From RGIG5952 sp045603485 (GTDB taxonomy: Bacteria; Verrucomicrobiota; Kiritimatiellia; RFP12; JAAYLN01): a stretch of DNA of 53,957 nucleotides. Position numbers and translations under genes: made by a program. The stretch is taken from NCBI GenBank assembly GCA_045603485.1, contig JAZUMF010000043.1, positions 1 through 53,957 on the forward strand, in the 5' to 3' direction. The notes beneath the pieces are model-generated. The model saw nothing but the letters and a program-made list of their open reading frames with translations. It had not been told where the DNA came from and made no database searches. This document shows, one piece after another, positions 42,958-52,052 of the stretch. Every line of letters starts with the position of its first letter. The stretch's first letter is position 1.

Positions 42958-43907
42958 CGAGCGGCTCGTATAGTGTTACCTTCGGGGTCGAGCACGCCGG
43001 CGAACTCAGCAGTTACAGATGATACCGAGCCTGCACCTGATTTGCGTAAGCGGACTAAAAGAATGTACTGACGATAATACTTTGACTGGAGCACCTCGCT
43101 ATATGGAGCTGAATCCAAACCGCCCTGCGCAGCACCAATAATCGAGGCGGAATCACCGAGACCGAACGCCAGAAGAGGACCGCCCGTTGCGGAAATTTCG
43201 GCTTTAACCTCATCTTCGTTGTAGCCCTGCCCCCAATTTGCGGTAGGAAGCAAATCCTGACCGCAAGACTGGAAGACCGCACGCCCCAGATCGACCTTAC
43301 CGTCCACTGCCGCCATAAGCATTCCGTTGGTGACAGCCTTCGTAACACAAGCGGAAAGTGCCGCATCCAATCCGTCGGCCGCCTGTGGAACAGTACCGTC
43401 TTCACCCTTGCCATAATTTACAAAAGGATAACCATTGGCATAGGTATTGTGCTGCATAACATACTTAATGCCAAAATCCTTCAGCGCATCCGCTTCCTTG
43501 GCATTGATTCTATATGTGCAAAGCACCCCAAGCAACCCGTCATGGAGACCGCTGTTCTTTTCGCGGATTGTTTCAGTTGTTATGTCATCAGGTCCGCGAT
43601 AAAGCCCGCCGACGACTCCGACATTGGAATCGGCGCTGAAATCATAGCCAGCGGCGCCCCCAAGAGCGCTTCCAGCATCAACCAAAGCGTCTAAACGATT
43701 GAGTTTCCCGGGGTTGATTGCGATATAAGCTTCAACCGCTCGGCCGATATTTTGCTGATTGGCGATAGAAACCTTTCGGGCGGAAGTCTTCCGCAAATCC
43801 CCTACCTTATTGATTGCCAAAGTGGAAATAATAGCCAAAATGGCAATGACCATTATAAGCTCGATAAGTGTAAAACCTGTACTCTGTCTGTTTTGTGTCG
43901 TTTTCAT
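42942..43907 (-). CDS. Type II pseudopilin-like (prepilin) protein
   Basis: A 321-residue protein with a prepilin N-terminus: short basic leader, then TGFTLIELIMVIAILAIIST, where the G-F bond before FTLIE is the prepilin-peptidase cut and Glu5 follows. A large globular domain of unclear function follows. The start at 43907 is chosen over a longer frame because it gives a normal-length leader. No secretion ATPase, prepilin peptidase or other pilin lies nearby; orphan pseudopilins of this kind are abundant in Lentisphaerota and relatives. TATATT at 43914-43919 lies 6 bases before the ATG. Confidence 0.8.
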   Translation of the reverse strand: MKTTQNRQSTGFTLIELIMVIAILAIISTLAINKVGDLRKTSARKVSIANQQNIGRAVEAYIAINPGKLNRLDALVDAGSALGGAAGYDFSADSNVGVVGGLYRGPDDITTETIREKNSGLHDGLLGVLCTYRINAKEADALKDFGIKYVMQHNTYANGYPFVNYGKGEDGTVPQAADGLDAALSACVTKAVTNGMLMAAVDGKVDLGRAVFQSCGQDLLPTANWGQGYNEDEVKAEISATGGPLLAFGLGDSASIIGAAQGGLDSAPYSEVLQSKYYRQYILLVRLRKSGAGSVSSVTAEFAGVLDPEGNTIRAARHMLK

Positions 43908-43913
43908 AGTAAC

Positions 43914-43919
43914 AATATA
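43914..43919 (-). promoter_or_regulatory. TATATT box 6 bases before the pseudopilin ATG
   Basis: A -10-like TATATT at the same distance from the start codon as in other apparently leaderless genes of the window. Confidence 0.45.
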
Positions 43920-43958
43920 AACGCACAAAAAAGGGCTTAGGTTCAAATCTTGACAAAA

Positions 43959-44864
43959 CTACTTGCCGATATCGCAAAGCTGGTCAATCATCTCAACAAT
44001 CAGGGTTCCAACCATATTCAAGGTCGAATCAGAGAGTTTGTCGATAGAGTCCTCAGGCGTATGCCAATAATCGTTTCTCCCGGGTGATGAGCCGTAATCA
44101 AAATCAATTATATCGATGGCATGATAACCAAGTTGAAGAAAAGGCACATGGTCGTCACGAAGCTCCATCGTCGTTTCACGGACGCGATTATCAATACCAG
44201 TCGCCTTTGCTGCGCGTTGCAGTATTGAAATCAGACGCGCGGAGGAATTAACGGGGATGGTCAATAGCAAATCTTCATCTCCGACCATATCAAGCAAGAT
44301 AACTCCGTCCACACGCACACGCGAGGCCTTTAACTGCGCAGCCAAATGGCGACTTCCGTGGAGCCCGTCGTACGGCCCATAATCATCTTTACATTCCTCG
44401 CCGTCAAGAAAGGCAAATGTCAATGTCGCGTCGGGCGGCGAGAGTCGGAAGTGATTAGCGAGGGCCAAAAGCAATGCCGTTGACGACCCGCCGTCGTTCG
44501 CACCGACAAAGTCGGGAGAAATTCCAGATTTGGTATCGTAATGCGACAAGAGAAGATAGTGCTTATCCCCAGTCCCTTTTAAGGTCGCAATAACATTTCT
44601 GAAAATTCGTTCTTTTCCATCGGCAGTGGGGTCGTTGAACTCATCAATCTTGGGTTTGTATCCTGAAAACTGAAGCTCGGACGCAATCCAATTAGCGGCC
44701 GCGGCAGAACCTGGCGTGCAGGAATCTCTAGGTCCCAGACGGCAAAGACGCTCTGCGATTTCTTTAGCGCCAAAGTCAATGGTTTCCCTCGTCTGACTTA
44801 TCGGCTTTGAACAACCGGAAAGCAGAAGGAATAGGAACAAAAATGATTTTAATCCGACTCTCAT
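43959..44864 (-). CDS. M28-family zinc lipoprotein, glutaminyl-peptide cyclotransferase-like
   Basis: A 301-residue zinc hydrolase of the M28 fold. Zinc and catalytic motifs: LSHYDTKSG, GANDGGSS, FLDGEECKDD, LLDMVGD and NDYWHTPED. The order and the segment DGLHGSRHLAAQL closely recall animal and bacterial glutaminyl-peptide cyclotransferases ('DSLYGSRHLA'), which form N-terminal pyroglutamate, rather than M28 aminopeptidases. The N-terminus is a lipoprotein signal (LFLFLLLSGCSKP, with Cys as the lipidated residue). The ATG at 44864 is preferred over an upstream TTG. It follows sppA by 12 bases on the same strand. Confidence 0.75.
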   Translation of the reverse strand: MRVGLKSFLFLFLLLSGCSKPISQTRETIDFGAKEIAERLCRLGPRDSCTPGSAAAANWIASELQFSGYKPKIDEFNDPTADGKERIFRNVIATLKGTGDKHYLLLSHYDTKSGISPDFVGANDGGSSTALLLALANHFRLSPPDATLTFAFLDGEECKDDYGPYDGLHGSRHLAAQLKASRVRVDGVILLDMVGDEDLLLTIPVNSSARLISILQRAAKATGIDNRVRETTMELRDDHVPFLQLGYHAIDIIDFDYGSSPGRNDYWHTPEDSIDKLSDSTLNMVGTLIVEMIDQLCDIGK

Positions 44865-44876
44865 CGTCAATAGCAA

Positions 44877-45941
44877 TTACTGATCGCAGCGGTATTCAAG
44901 ACGAGGGGATGCTGAAAGATTCAAGCCCTTAATGATTGAAGCACCGAAGATGCGACCGAAATTGCGAAGCTCGCTAAAGGGAGAATCAGAGCTATAGCGG
45001 ACGACATAGGGCTTTTCGATTTTTGCGTTGCCGCAAAGCATTTCCAAAGCTTCTTTGCTGTATCCCGTATAGTCGATAAGTTTTGCATCCAAAGCCTGCT
45101 CCGCCGTGTATAGACGGCCGTCGGCAAGCTTCTTTACATTCTCAATGTCAAGGTTGCGTCCGTCGGCGACAAGCTTTACGAAGCGCTCGTATGAATTATC
45201 GACAATCGACTGCAATATTGCGGTCTGCTCTTCGGTACGATCTCCGAGAACGCCGCCCATTGATTTATTCTTTCCAGAAACTATAGGCGCCTCTTTAACG
45301 CCGATACGATCTGCGAGACCGCGCAAATTCATACTGGGCATTATTACACCGATAGAGCCGATAATCGATGTCGGATGCGCCATAATGGCATCTGCCGCGG
45401 CGGCTATATAATACCCCCCAGATGCACAAAGGCTTCCGACATGGACAAAGACATATCTGCCCTCTCTTGACTGCTTAAAGCGACGGATTGCATCATTGAT
45501 AATATCCGAATCGGTCACGCCGCCACCGGGAGAATCGATTTCAAGCAGAATTGCCGCGACACTCTCGTCACGCGTTGCCGCGCGAATCGATTCCAAGGCA
45601 AAGAGCGCAGAATCTTCCTCCGGGCCAAAAAGATTGTCCGACTCGTCAAGGCTAATGACACCCTTGATGGAAATTCGAATAATCTTCGTGCCGTCCTTTA
45701 CTCCGGCAGACCAGACTTCTTTAATCAATGGGGATTCATCAACAGGCACTTCCGAATCCAAGCCGAGCTGAGAAGAATCGGTCAAAGAAATCGTTTCCGT
45801 AAAGACCTTGCCGAGTGAATAAAACGACAGAGCGACAAAACCGAAAATAAGCACTACCGAAATAAGACATCCGGCAAAGCATCCAGGCAACCAAGTGCCA
45901 CGCGATGCTCTCGCACCGCCATTTTGCATTTCGTCGCTCAT
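44877..45941 (-). CDS. sppA: Signal peptide peptidase SppA (S49 family)
   Basis: A 354-residue membrane-bound serine protease degrading cleaved signal peptides. It has one N-terminal membrane helix (about residues 20-48), LEIDSPGGGVTDSD, and the catalytic Ser174 in SLCASGGYYIAAAAD with Lys226 in SGKNKSMGG, the same 52-residue spacing as B. subtilis SppA. It is the short, single-domain form. GGGAG seven bases before the ATG supports the start. The gene precedes the M28 lipoprotein, and together they suggest envelope protein processing. Confidence 0.93.
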   Translation of the reverse strand: MSDEMQNGGARASRGTWLPGCFAGCLISVVLIFGFVALSFYSLGKVFTETISLTDSSQLGLDSEVPVDESPLIKEVWSAGVKDGTKIIRISIKGVISLDESDNLFGPEEDSALFALESIRAATRDESVAAILLEIDSPGGGVTDSDIINDAIRRFKQSREGRYVFVHVGSLCASGGYYIAAAADAIMAHPTSIIGSIGVIMPSMNLRGLADRIGVKEAPIVSGKNKSMGGVLGDRTEEQTAILQSIVDNSYERFVKLVADGRNLDIENVKKLADGRLYTAEQALDAKLIDYTGYSKEALEMLCGNAKIEKPYVVRYSSDSPFSELRNFGRIFGASIIKGLNLSASPRLEYRCDQ

Positions 45942-45989
45942 CGTTTTACTCCCTTCAGCTGTATAGCATAGCGCTGTACCGTTTACTGA

Positions 45990-47756
45990 TTACATAATAC
46001 CAAAGACGCTTCCTGAATCAACATCGACATCGATGCGGCGGAAGGCGGGATTTGAAGTCGTGCCTGGCATAAGCTTGATATCGCCGCACACAGGAACGAC
46101 CCAGCCTGCGCCGCAATAGCTCATGATAGAACGGATTGGAAGCTTCCACCCTGTAGGACGACCCAAAAGCGTAGGATCGTGAGAGAGTGAATATTGGGTC
46201 TTTGCCATGCAAACAGGAAGTGCCGCCGTTGCAGGGTCGGCCATCAATGCCGCAAGCTGAGCCTCTGCCTCAGGTGAATATTCAACGCCGTCTGCGCCGT
46301 AAACCTCACGGGCGATGCGGTCAATGCGGTCATCCATCGCATCATCGTCCTGCGAGAGGAACTGGAAGTTGACCTCGTCATTGCAAGCATCGACAACAGC
46401 CTCGGCCAATTCCTTTGCGCCATCTCCGCCGCGAGCCCAGTGGTCAGACATTGCAAAGCGGGCACCGGCAGCCTCAGCCGCACGACGGACGACCTCAATC
46501 TCGTCCTTTGAATCAGCGGTAAAGGCATTAAGGCAGACAACCGGACTTACGCCGCTCTTACGGATAATCTCAATATGAGCGAGGAGATTTTCGCATCCCT
46601 TCTCGACAAGTCCTGGGTTACTCGTCGTGTATTCCTCGGGAAGTGCCATACCTGGCTTAACGGCAGGGCCGCCGCCATGAAGCTTAAGGGCGCGGATAGT
46701 TGCGGTAAGGACAACCGCGGAAGGTGCAAGACCCGATGCGCGACACTTGATATTCCAGAACTTCTCAAAGCCGATATCTGCACCGAAGCCGCTCTCTGTG
46801 ACATGGTAATCGGCAAGACGGCAACCGACAAGGTCGGCAATGACAGAGCTCTGACCGACAGCAAGGTTGGCAAAAGGACCTGCATGGACGAGCATCGGCT
46901 GACCTTCCGCAGACTGCATCAGGTTAGGCTGAAGAGCGCGAACCATCCAAGCCGTCATTGCGCCATCGACCTCAAGATCTGCCGCAGTCACAGGCCTGCC
47001 CGATTTGTCGTAAGCGATGACAACGCGAGCCATACGGGCGCGAAGATCCTTCAAATCGCGGGCGACGGCTAAAATAGCCATAACCTCGCTGGCAACGGAA
47101 ATATAGAAGCCAGACTCCATCTCAAAGCCGTCCATCTTGCCGCCACGGCCAATAACGATATTACGCAATGACTGAGCGCAGAAGTCCATCGCCCAGCGCA
47201 TCTGAATGCGAGAGGGGTCGATATCCATGCGACGCATATTCGTCTTGGCAAGGCGCTCGTCATCATAGTTGCGCTCATGCTGCATTCTGGCAGTCAAGGC
47301 AACCATTGCAAGATTGTTGGCGTTGGTAACGCAATCGATATCGCCGGTAAGCCCCAACGAAAACGGAGCGAGAGGCAAGCACTGCGACATACCGCCGCCC
47401 GCGGCAGAACCCTTCAAGTTGAAGGTCGGCCCGCTGGAAGGCTGACGGATAGCACCGCTGACGCTCTTGCCGATAGCGCCAAGTCCCTGAACCAAGCCCA
47501 AGGTCGTCGTCGTCTTACCTTCACCGAAGGGGGTCGGATTGATTGCCGTGACATCGATATACTTTGCCTTGCACTCCTTAATGCGGTTAAAGAGCGGCAC
47601 ATGGTCAACCTTGGCGACATAAGCTCCCATAGGCACAACCTCATCACCTTCAAGACCGAATTCGGAAGCAATCTGAGTAATCGGTTTAAGGTGTGGCTCA
47701 ATAGCGGCGGCAATCTGCCAGTCCTTCATCTTGGTAGGATCAATTCCTGCAATCAT
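45990..47756 (-). CDS. fhs: Formate-tetrahydrofolate ligase
   Basis: A 588-residue enzyme making 10-formyl-tetrahydrofolate from formate with ATP. Signature regions include the P-loop NPTPFGEGKTTTTLGL, IRQPSSGPTFNLKGSAAGGG and the C-terminal VPVCGDIKLMPGTTSNPAF. Length is a little above the usual 555-560. GGAAAGG seven bases before the ATG at 47756 supports that start over the longer frame. It lies between purB and sppA, all on one strand. With the ferredoxin oxidoreductase it suggests an anaerobic one-carbon metabolism. Confidence 0.96.
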   Translation of the reverse strand: MIAGIDPTKMKDWQIAAAIEPHLKPITQIASEFGLEGDEVVPMGAYVAKVDHVPLFNRIKECKAKYIDVTAINPTPFGEGKTTTTLGLVQGLGAIGKSVSGAIRQPSSGPTFNLKGSAAGGGMSQCLPLAPFSLGLTGDIDCVTNANNLAMVALTARMQHERNYDDERLAKTNMRRMDIDPSRIQMRWAMDFCAQSLRNIVIGRGGKMDGFEMESGFYISVASEVMAILAVARDLKDLRARMARVVIAYDKSGRPVTAADLEVDGAMTAWMVRALQPNLMQSAEGQPMLVHAGPFANLAVGQSSVIADLVGCRLADYHVTESGFGADIGFEKFWNIKCRASGLAPSAVVLTATIRALKLHGGGPAVKPGMALPEEYTTSNPGLVEKGCENLLAHIEIIRKSGVSPVVCLNAFTADSKDEIEVVRRAAEAAGARFAMSDHWARGGDGAKELAEAVVDACNDEVNFQFLSQDDDAMDDRIDRIAREVYGADGVEYSPEAEAQLAALMADPATAALPVCMAKTQYSLSHDPTLLGRPTGWKLPIRSIMSYCGAGWVVPVCGDIKLMPGTTSNPAFRRIDVDVDSGSVFGIM

Positions 47757-47810
47757 TGGTAAACCTTTCCGCGGAACAACTTTCCGCAATTGTATACTAA
47801 AAACGGGTAA

Positions 47811-49187
47811 CTACTTTTTGATAACGACACGGGCGAGCTCAGGCGCGATACCGATATATGACGACGGAGTCATCGCAAGCAAACGCTCCTTGTCAGCCAA
47901 AGGAAGTTCAAGAGACTCGACAAACGCGCGAATCGTCTCCTTATCCATCGAATGACCGCGAGTAAGCTCCTTCAGGCGCTCGTATGGATTCTCAAGGCCG
48001 GCCTTACGCATAACGGTCTGGATAGGTTCTGCCAAAACCTCCCAATTATCATCGAGATCAGCTGCCAAATTACCGGCATTGACGATTGCCTTGCCAAGCC
48101 CCTTCTTCGTTGAAACGACCGCCAGCAATGAATGGGCAAAGGCGGTACCGACATTGCGGATAACCGTTGAGTCCGTCAGGTCGCGCTGCATACGCGAAAC
48201 CGGAAGCTTGCGGGCAAAATGCTCAAAGAGCGCGTTGGCGACACCAAGGTTGCCCTCGCTATTCTCAAAGTCGATCGGGTTAATCTTGTGAGGCATCGTT
48301 GAAGAACCGACCTCGCCCTTCTTAGGACGCTGCCCGATATAGCCAAGCGAAATATACTGCCAAAAATCGCGGTCAAGCGAAAGAAGAACTGTATTCCACC
48401 TGCAAATGGCATCAAAGAGCTCGGCCATAGAGTCGTGAGACTCAATCTGCGTTGTAAGCAAGTTCTGCTCAAGACCGAAACGCCCCTCAATTACTGACCT
48501 TGAGAGCTTTGGCCAATCGACATCTGGATATGCGCTAAAGTGGGCATTGTAGTTACCGACCGCACCGCTAAGTTTACCCTGCTGTGTGACAGCGTCAATC
48601 TGCTTGCCAATGCGGCGCAGACGATGGACAAATACGGCAACCTCCTTACCAAGAGTCGTAGGAGATGCAGGCTGACCGTGAGTGCGGGCAAGCATCGGCA
48701 CCTCAACGCATCCCTCGGCAAAAGCGGCCAGCTCATCGACAAAAGCCTCCTGCGCCTCGCGAAGCAGCTTAGTGCCGTCACGGAGCATCAAAGCGTGGGA
48801 AAGGTTATTGATATCCTCTGAGGTGCATGAGAAGTGAACAAATTCAGAGCGGGACTCAAGAGATGTACCCTTCAGCTTCTCCTTGATAGCATACTCGACA
48901 GCCTTAACATCGTGATTCGTTGTAGCCTCAATCTCCTTCACGCGAGCCGCGTCAGCCTCGGTAAAATTATCAACCAAGGAATCCAAAAATGCGGTTTCCT
49001 CCTCAGACAAGGCCGGAGCCTCGGGAATACCAGGCTCGGCGCAAAGGGCCTCAAGCCATGCGACCTCAACGGCAAAGCGGCGCTTTATAAGGCCATACTC
49101 TGAAAAAACCTCGCTAAGGCTTCTAACCTTGGAAGCATAGCGGCCATCAATAGGCGAAATATTAAGCATAGGATCAAAATTATTCAT
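47811..49187 (-). CDS. purB: Adenylosuccinate lyase
   Basis: A 458-residue lyase of purine synthesis (SAICAR and adenylosuccinate cleavage). It belongs to the longer E. coli-like form, with MNNFDPMLNISPIDGRY at the start, ARTHGQPASPTTLGKE, and the signature VGSSTMPHKINPIDFEN carrying the catalytic Ser. Length fits the family. A TATAAT at 49194-49199 lies 6 bases before the ATG and no Shine-Dalgarno is present, so translation is probably leaderless. Confidence 0.96.
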   Translation of the reverse strand: MNNFDPMLNISPIDGRYASKVRSLSEVFSEYGLIKRRFAVEVAWLEALCAEPGIPEAPALSEEETAFLDSLVDNFTEADAARVKEIEATTNHDVKAVEYAIKEKLKGTSLESRSEFVHFSCTSEDINNLSHALMLRDGTKLLREAQEAFVDELAAFAEGCVEVPMLARTHGQPASPTTLGKEVAVFVHRLRRIGKQIDAVTQQGKLSGAVGNYNAHFSAYPDVDWPKLSRSVIEGRFGLEQNLLTTQIESHDSMAELFDAICRWNTVLLSLDRDFWQYISLGYIGQRPKKGEVGSSTMPHKINPIDFENSEGNLGVANALFEHFARKLPVSRMQRDLTDSTVIRNVGTAFAHSLLAVVSTKKGLGKAIVNAGNLAADLDDNWEVLAEPIQTVMRKAGLENPYERLKELTRGHSMDKETIRAFVESLELPLADKERLLAMTPSSYIGIAPELARVVIKK

Positions 49188-49193
49188 ACTTCA

Positions 49194-49199
49194 ATTATA
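49194..49199 (-). promoter_or_regulatory. TATAAT box 6 bases before the purB ATG
   Basis: A perfect minus-strand TATAAT with the purB start codon 6 bases on. The -35 region (TGTCGT at a 17-base spacing) is weak. Confidence 0.6.
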
Positions 49200-49233
49200 C
49201 CACATTAAAAAATTCTACGACACGGATTTTTAT

Positions 49234-49267
49234 AAAAAAAAGGTAGGGCATAACGAAATGCCCTACC
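49234..49267 (-). terminator. Rho-independent terminator of the oxidoreductase operon
   Basis: On the minus strand GGTAGGGCAT and ATGCCCTACC form a perfect 10-bp stem with a 6-base loop (TTCGTT), followed by a run of eight T. It lies 21 bases past the stop of the beta-gamma gene and is the best terminator in the window. Confidence 0.92.
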
Positions 49268-49287
49268 CTTTACCGGCAGCCGGAAAG

Positions 49288-50694
49288 TTATTTCCAGTTC
49301 TCTTCACACCAGGCAAATGCCTTATGGAAGATTTCGCGGTTGATAGGAATCAGCTTTGGCTTCTTCTTGAAGCTATCATCAAGAGCGTCAAGCAAACGCT
49401 CCGTTGATAAGCCCGTCACGCCAAGGTGTGCAAGTGCCGCCAACATAACCGTGTTGATAGCCTTTGGCACTCCAAGATCCATTGCAAGCTTAAGAGCAGG
49501 CATCATATAAAGCTTGACACCCTCCGGGGGCTGCTCGGAAATATCAACCGTCGTATCGCAAACGATTACGCCGCCCTTCTTTACAGTTGAAGCAAAGCGA
49601 TCGTATGCGGGACGATTCATACAGACAAGCACATCAGGCTGAGGTGCGTCAGGCGAACCGATCGGCAGGCCGCTTACAACGACATTGCAGGATGATGAAC
49701 CGCCACGCTGCTCAGGTCCATAGCTTGGGAACCAAGAAGAATAACGGCTGGAGTAGCGAGCCGCCTCGGCGACAGCAAGACCGAGCGAAAGGATTCCCTG
49801 ACCGCCAAAGCCGGAAATCTTTATACGCTTTGTGCCAAATGACGGATCTGGATTGGGAGCCGCAACCTCCGTGCCGCCACCGAAAAATTCCGATGGAGTC
49901 GGCTTTGGCTCCGCCGCCTTGCGAGGCTCGGCCTCTGCAGAAATATCGCGGAATGTGCCCAATGGAAATATCTGTTCAGACTGCTCAATCTCCCATTGTG
50001 CAGCCTTGAGAGGATCCAAGCCAAGATTGGTCGGGCAAGGCGAAAGAATCTCGACAAAGGCAAAACCCTTACGCTGAACCTGAATCTCAAGAGCCTTGCG
50101 GATTGCCTTCTTAGCCTCCATGATACGCTTAGTATCGGCAACCGAAACGCGGGCGATGTAGACAGGTGCTTTAAGCTGGTTCAAAGCCTCGCAGACGCAA
50201 AGAGGATACCCCTCGTGCGCAGCGTCACGACCAAAAGGCGAAGTCTTCGTCTTCTGACCGAGAAGCGTGGTAGGAGCCATCTGACCGCCAGTCATACCGT
50301 AAGTAGAGTTGTTGACAAAGAATGTCGCAACATGCTCACCGCGGTTGGCGGACTGAAAAGTCGCGTTAAAGCCAATAGCGGCCAAATCGCCATCGCCCTG
50401 ATACGAAATAACAATTTTGTCGGGACGAACGCGATTGATTGCCGTCGCAAGTGACTGTGCGCGACCGTGTGCCGCGCCGACATTGCCGACATCCCAATAG
50501 TAATATCCGAAAACGGCGCATCCGATTGGATTGACTATGATAGTATCATCCTGAATACCCATCTCGGCGAGAGCCTCGCAAAGAAGCTTGTGAATGATTC
50601 CATGGCCGCAGCCGGCGCAATAGTGCGTATCACGCGTTGGAGAACCGGAGCGTTCAAATGTGTCGTAGAAGCCCTGTGCTTTCTTGATACTCAT
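49288..50694 (-). CDS. 2-oxoacid:ferredoxin oxidoreductase, fused beta and gamma subunits
   Basis: A 468-residue fusion. Residues 1-about 250 are the thiamine-diphosphate-binding beta subunit, with HYCAGCGHGIIHKL, GDGDLAAIG and NNSTYGMTGGQ. After a proline- and glutamate-rich linker (about 270-305), residues 308-468 are the gamma domain, beginning KRIKISGFGGQGILSLG and containing SYGPEQRGGSSSC. Separate genes are the usual arrangement, so the fusion is notable. The start at 50694 has GGAGG seven bases upstream. It follows the alpha gene by 19 bases. With the alpha and ferredoxin genes it forms a vor/kor-type enzyme that decarboxylates a 2-oxoacid to acyl-CoA and reduces ferredoxin in the cytoplasm. 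Confidence 0.9.
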   Translation of the reverse strand: MSIKKAQGFYDTFERSGSPTRDTHYCAGCGHGIIHKLLCEALAEMGIQDDTIIVNPIGCAVFGYYYWDVGNVGAAHGRAQSLATAINRVRPDKIVISYQGDGDLAAIGFNATFQSANRGEHVATFFVNNSTYGMTGGQMAPTTLLGQKTKTSPFGRDAAHEGYPLCVCEALNQLKAPVYIARVSVADTKRIMEAKKAIRKALEIQVQRKGFAFVEILSPCPTNLGLDPLKAAQWEIEQSEQIFPLGTFRDISAEAEPRKAAEPKPTPSEFFGGGTEVAAPNPDPSFGTKRIKISGFGGQGILSLGLAVAEAARYSSRYSSWFPSYGPEQRGGSSSCNVVVSGLPIGSPDAPQPDVLVCMNRPAYDRFASTVKKGGVIVCDTTVDISEQPPEGVKLYMMPALKLAMDLGVPKAINTVMLAALAHLGVTGLSTERLLDALDDSFKKKPKLIPINREIFHKAFAWCEENWK

Positions 50695-50713
50695 AAAATT
50701 TCCTCCCTCCGAA

Positions 50714-51757
50714 TCAGATAGAAGCCTTAACAGCGTCAATTACCTGCTCAACCGTCACAAGGATACCACCCATACGATTGACAAGCGGAATTGACTCGGG
50801 AAGACGACCCAGATGAAGCGCGCAGTCATCACGGAACTGCCCTGAGCTCATCTCGACAACAAAAAGCTTCTTCCCGTCAACGGTCTTACGAAGAGCTTCA
50901 GTCGGGAACGGATAAAGCGTCTGCGGACGGAACATACCGACCTTGATCCCCTCCTCGCGAAGAGCGTCAACCGCAGAACGGCAAATACGGCTAGAAGTGC
51001 CATACGCCGCAAGAATGATATCGGCATCATCCGTGCGATAGCACTCGGCAAGAGGCTCCGCCGCCTCAATCTCACGATACTTCGCTTGCAGATGGATATT
51101 GTGCTCTTCCTGCTGTGGAGCGTTAAGGAAGATAGAAGTGATAAGATTCTTACGAGTCTTAGCATTACCCTCTGCCGCCCAAGCTGAAGTATCGGGACGA
51201 GGAGATTCCGCCTCCGGAAGACGAAGCGTCTCCATCATCTGACCCAAAACCGCATCGGAAATCACAATCACAGGCGTGCGGTACTTAAATGCAAGCTCAA
51301 AGCCCTTAATCGTAAAGTCGCACATCTCCTGAACATTGCCGGGAGCCAAGACAATGCAATGGTAGTTACCATGACCGCCACCCTTGACGACCTGATTATA
51401 GTCACCCTGCTCAGGATAGACATTGCCAAGACCTGGCCCCGCGCGCTGAACGGTAACAATAACACCGGGAAGCTCTGCGCCGGCCAAGTAGGAAATACCC
51501 TCCTGCATAAGGCTCATACCAGGGCCAGATGTAGCAGTCATCGAAAGAGCACCCGCGGCGGCTGCGCCATAAACCATATTGATAGAAGCGGTCTCGCATT
51601 CAGCCTGCAGAAACTCCTTGCCGACCGAAGGGAAATAGAGAGCCGCCATCTGCGCAATCTCGCTGGCAGGAGTGATAGGATATCCAAAAAACGCATCACA
51701 TCCGGCATAAAGGGCGCCGATAACAACGGCCTCATTACCTTTTACAAACTTAGTCAT
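50714..51757 (-). CDS. vorB: 2-oxoacid:ferredoxin oxidoreductase alpha subunit (VorB/KorA type)
   Basis: A 347-residue alpha subunit. It begins FVKGNEAVVIGALYAGCDAF, contains the FFGYPITPASEIAQMAALY substrate-site region and TSGPGMSLMQEGISYLAGAE, and ends with a transketolase C-terminal-like domain (EEGIKVGMFRPQTLYPFP). These features fit the branched-chain 2-ketoisovalerate or 2-oxoglutarate enzymes, which sequence by eye cannot tell apart; the symbol follows the common naming. It lies 13 bases after the ferredoxin gene and 19 bases before the beta-gamma gene. Confidence 0.87.
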   Translation of the reverse strand: MTKFVKGNEAVVIGALYAGCDAFFGYPITPASEIAQMAALYFPSVGKEFLQAECETASINMVYGAAAAGALSMTATSGPGMSLMQEGISYLAGAELPGVIVTVQRAGPGLGNVYPEQGDYNQVVKGGGHGNYHCIVLAPGNVQEMCDFTIKGFELAFKYRTPVIVISDAVLGQMMETLRLPEAESPRPDTSAWAAEGNAKTRKNLITSIFLNAPQQEEHNIHLQAKYREIEAAEPLAECYRTDDADIILAAYGTSSRICRSAVDALREEGIKVGMFRPQTLYPFPTEALRKTVDGKKLFVVEMSSGQFRDDCALHLGRLPESIPLVNRMGGILVTVEQVIDAVKASI

Positions 51758-51770
51758 CTTCTAGCCCCTC

Positions 51771-52010
51771 CTACTTGGCAGTATGAACCTCAATGGCATA
51801 AGGCTCTGGGCAGTTATAGAAACAAATAGCACACCCAATGCAACCATCGCCAATATATTCAGCCGCATTAACTCCACGCTTGTTAAGCGTAGACTTCATA
51901 CGCAAAACCTTCTTCGGGCAAGCCGCGACACAACGCCCGCATCCCTTGCAATGGTCTTCATCAAAGACCGGCCTCGGCAACTTATCAGAGGCAATTACTT
52001 CTTCGCTCAT
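51771..52010 (-). CDS. 2[4Fe-4S] ferredoxin subunit of the oxidoreductase
   Basis: A 79-residue ferredoxin, the delta subunit of the same enzyme. It has two C-x2-C-x2-C-x3-C-P cluster motifs, CKGCGRCVAACP and CIGCAICFYNCP, for two [4Fe-4S] clusters. The start at 52010 follows AAAGG; the longer frame begins in the leader. First gene of the operon, and therefore the site of its promoter. Confidence 0.93.
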   Translation of the reverse strand: MSEEVIASDKLPRPVFDEDHCKGCGRCVAACPKKVLRMKSTLNKRGVNAAEYIGDGCIGCAICFYNCPEPYAIEVHTAK

Positions 52011-52052
52011 TGTTAAGAACCTTTCGGTTAGATTCAAAAAAAACAATTAAAT

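Noticed and set aside
42942..43907. Local type II secretion or pilus locus
   Set aside because: Only one pseudopilin is present, with no ATPase, peptidase or secretin gene nearby.
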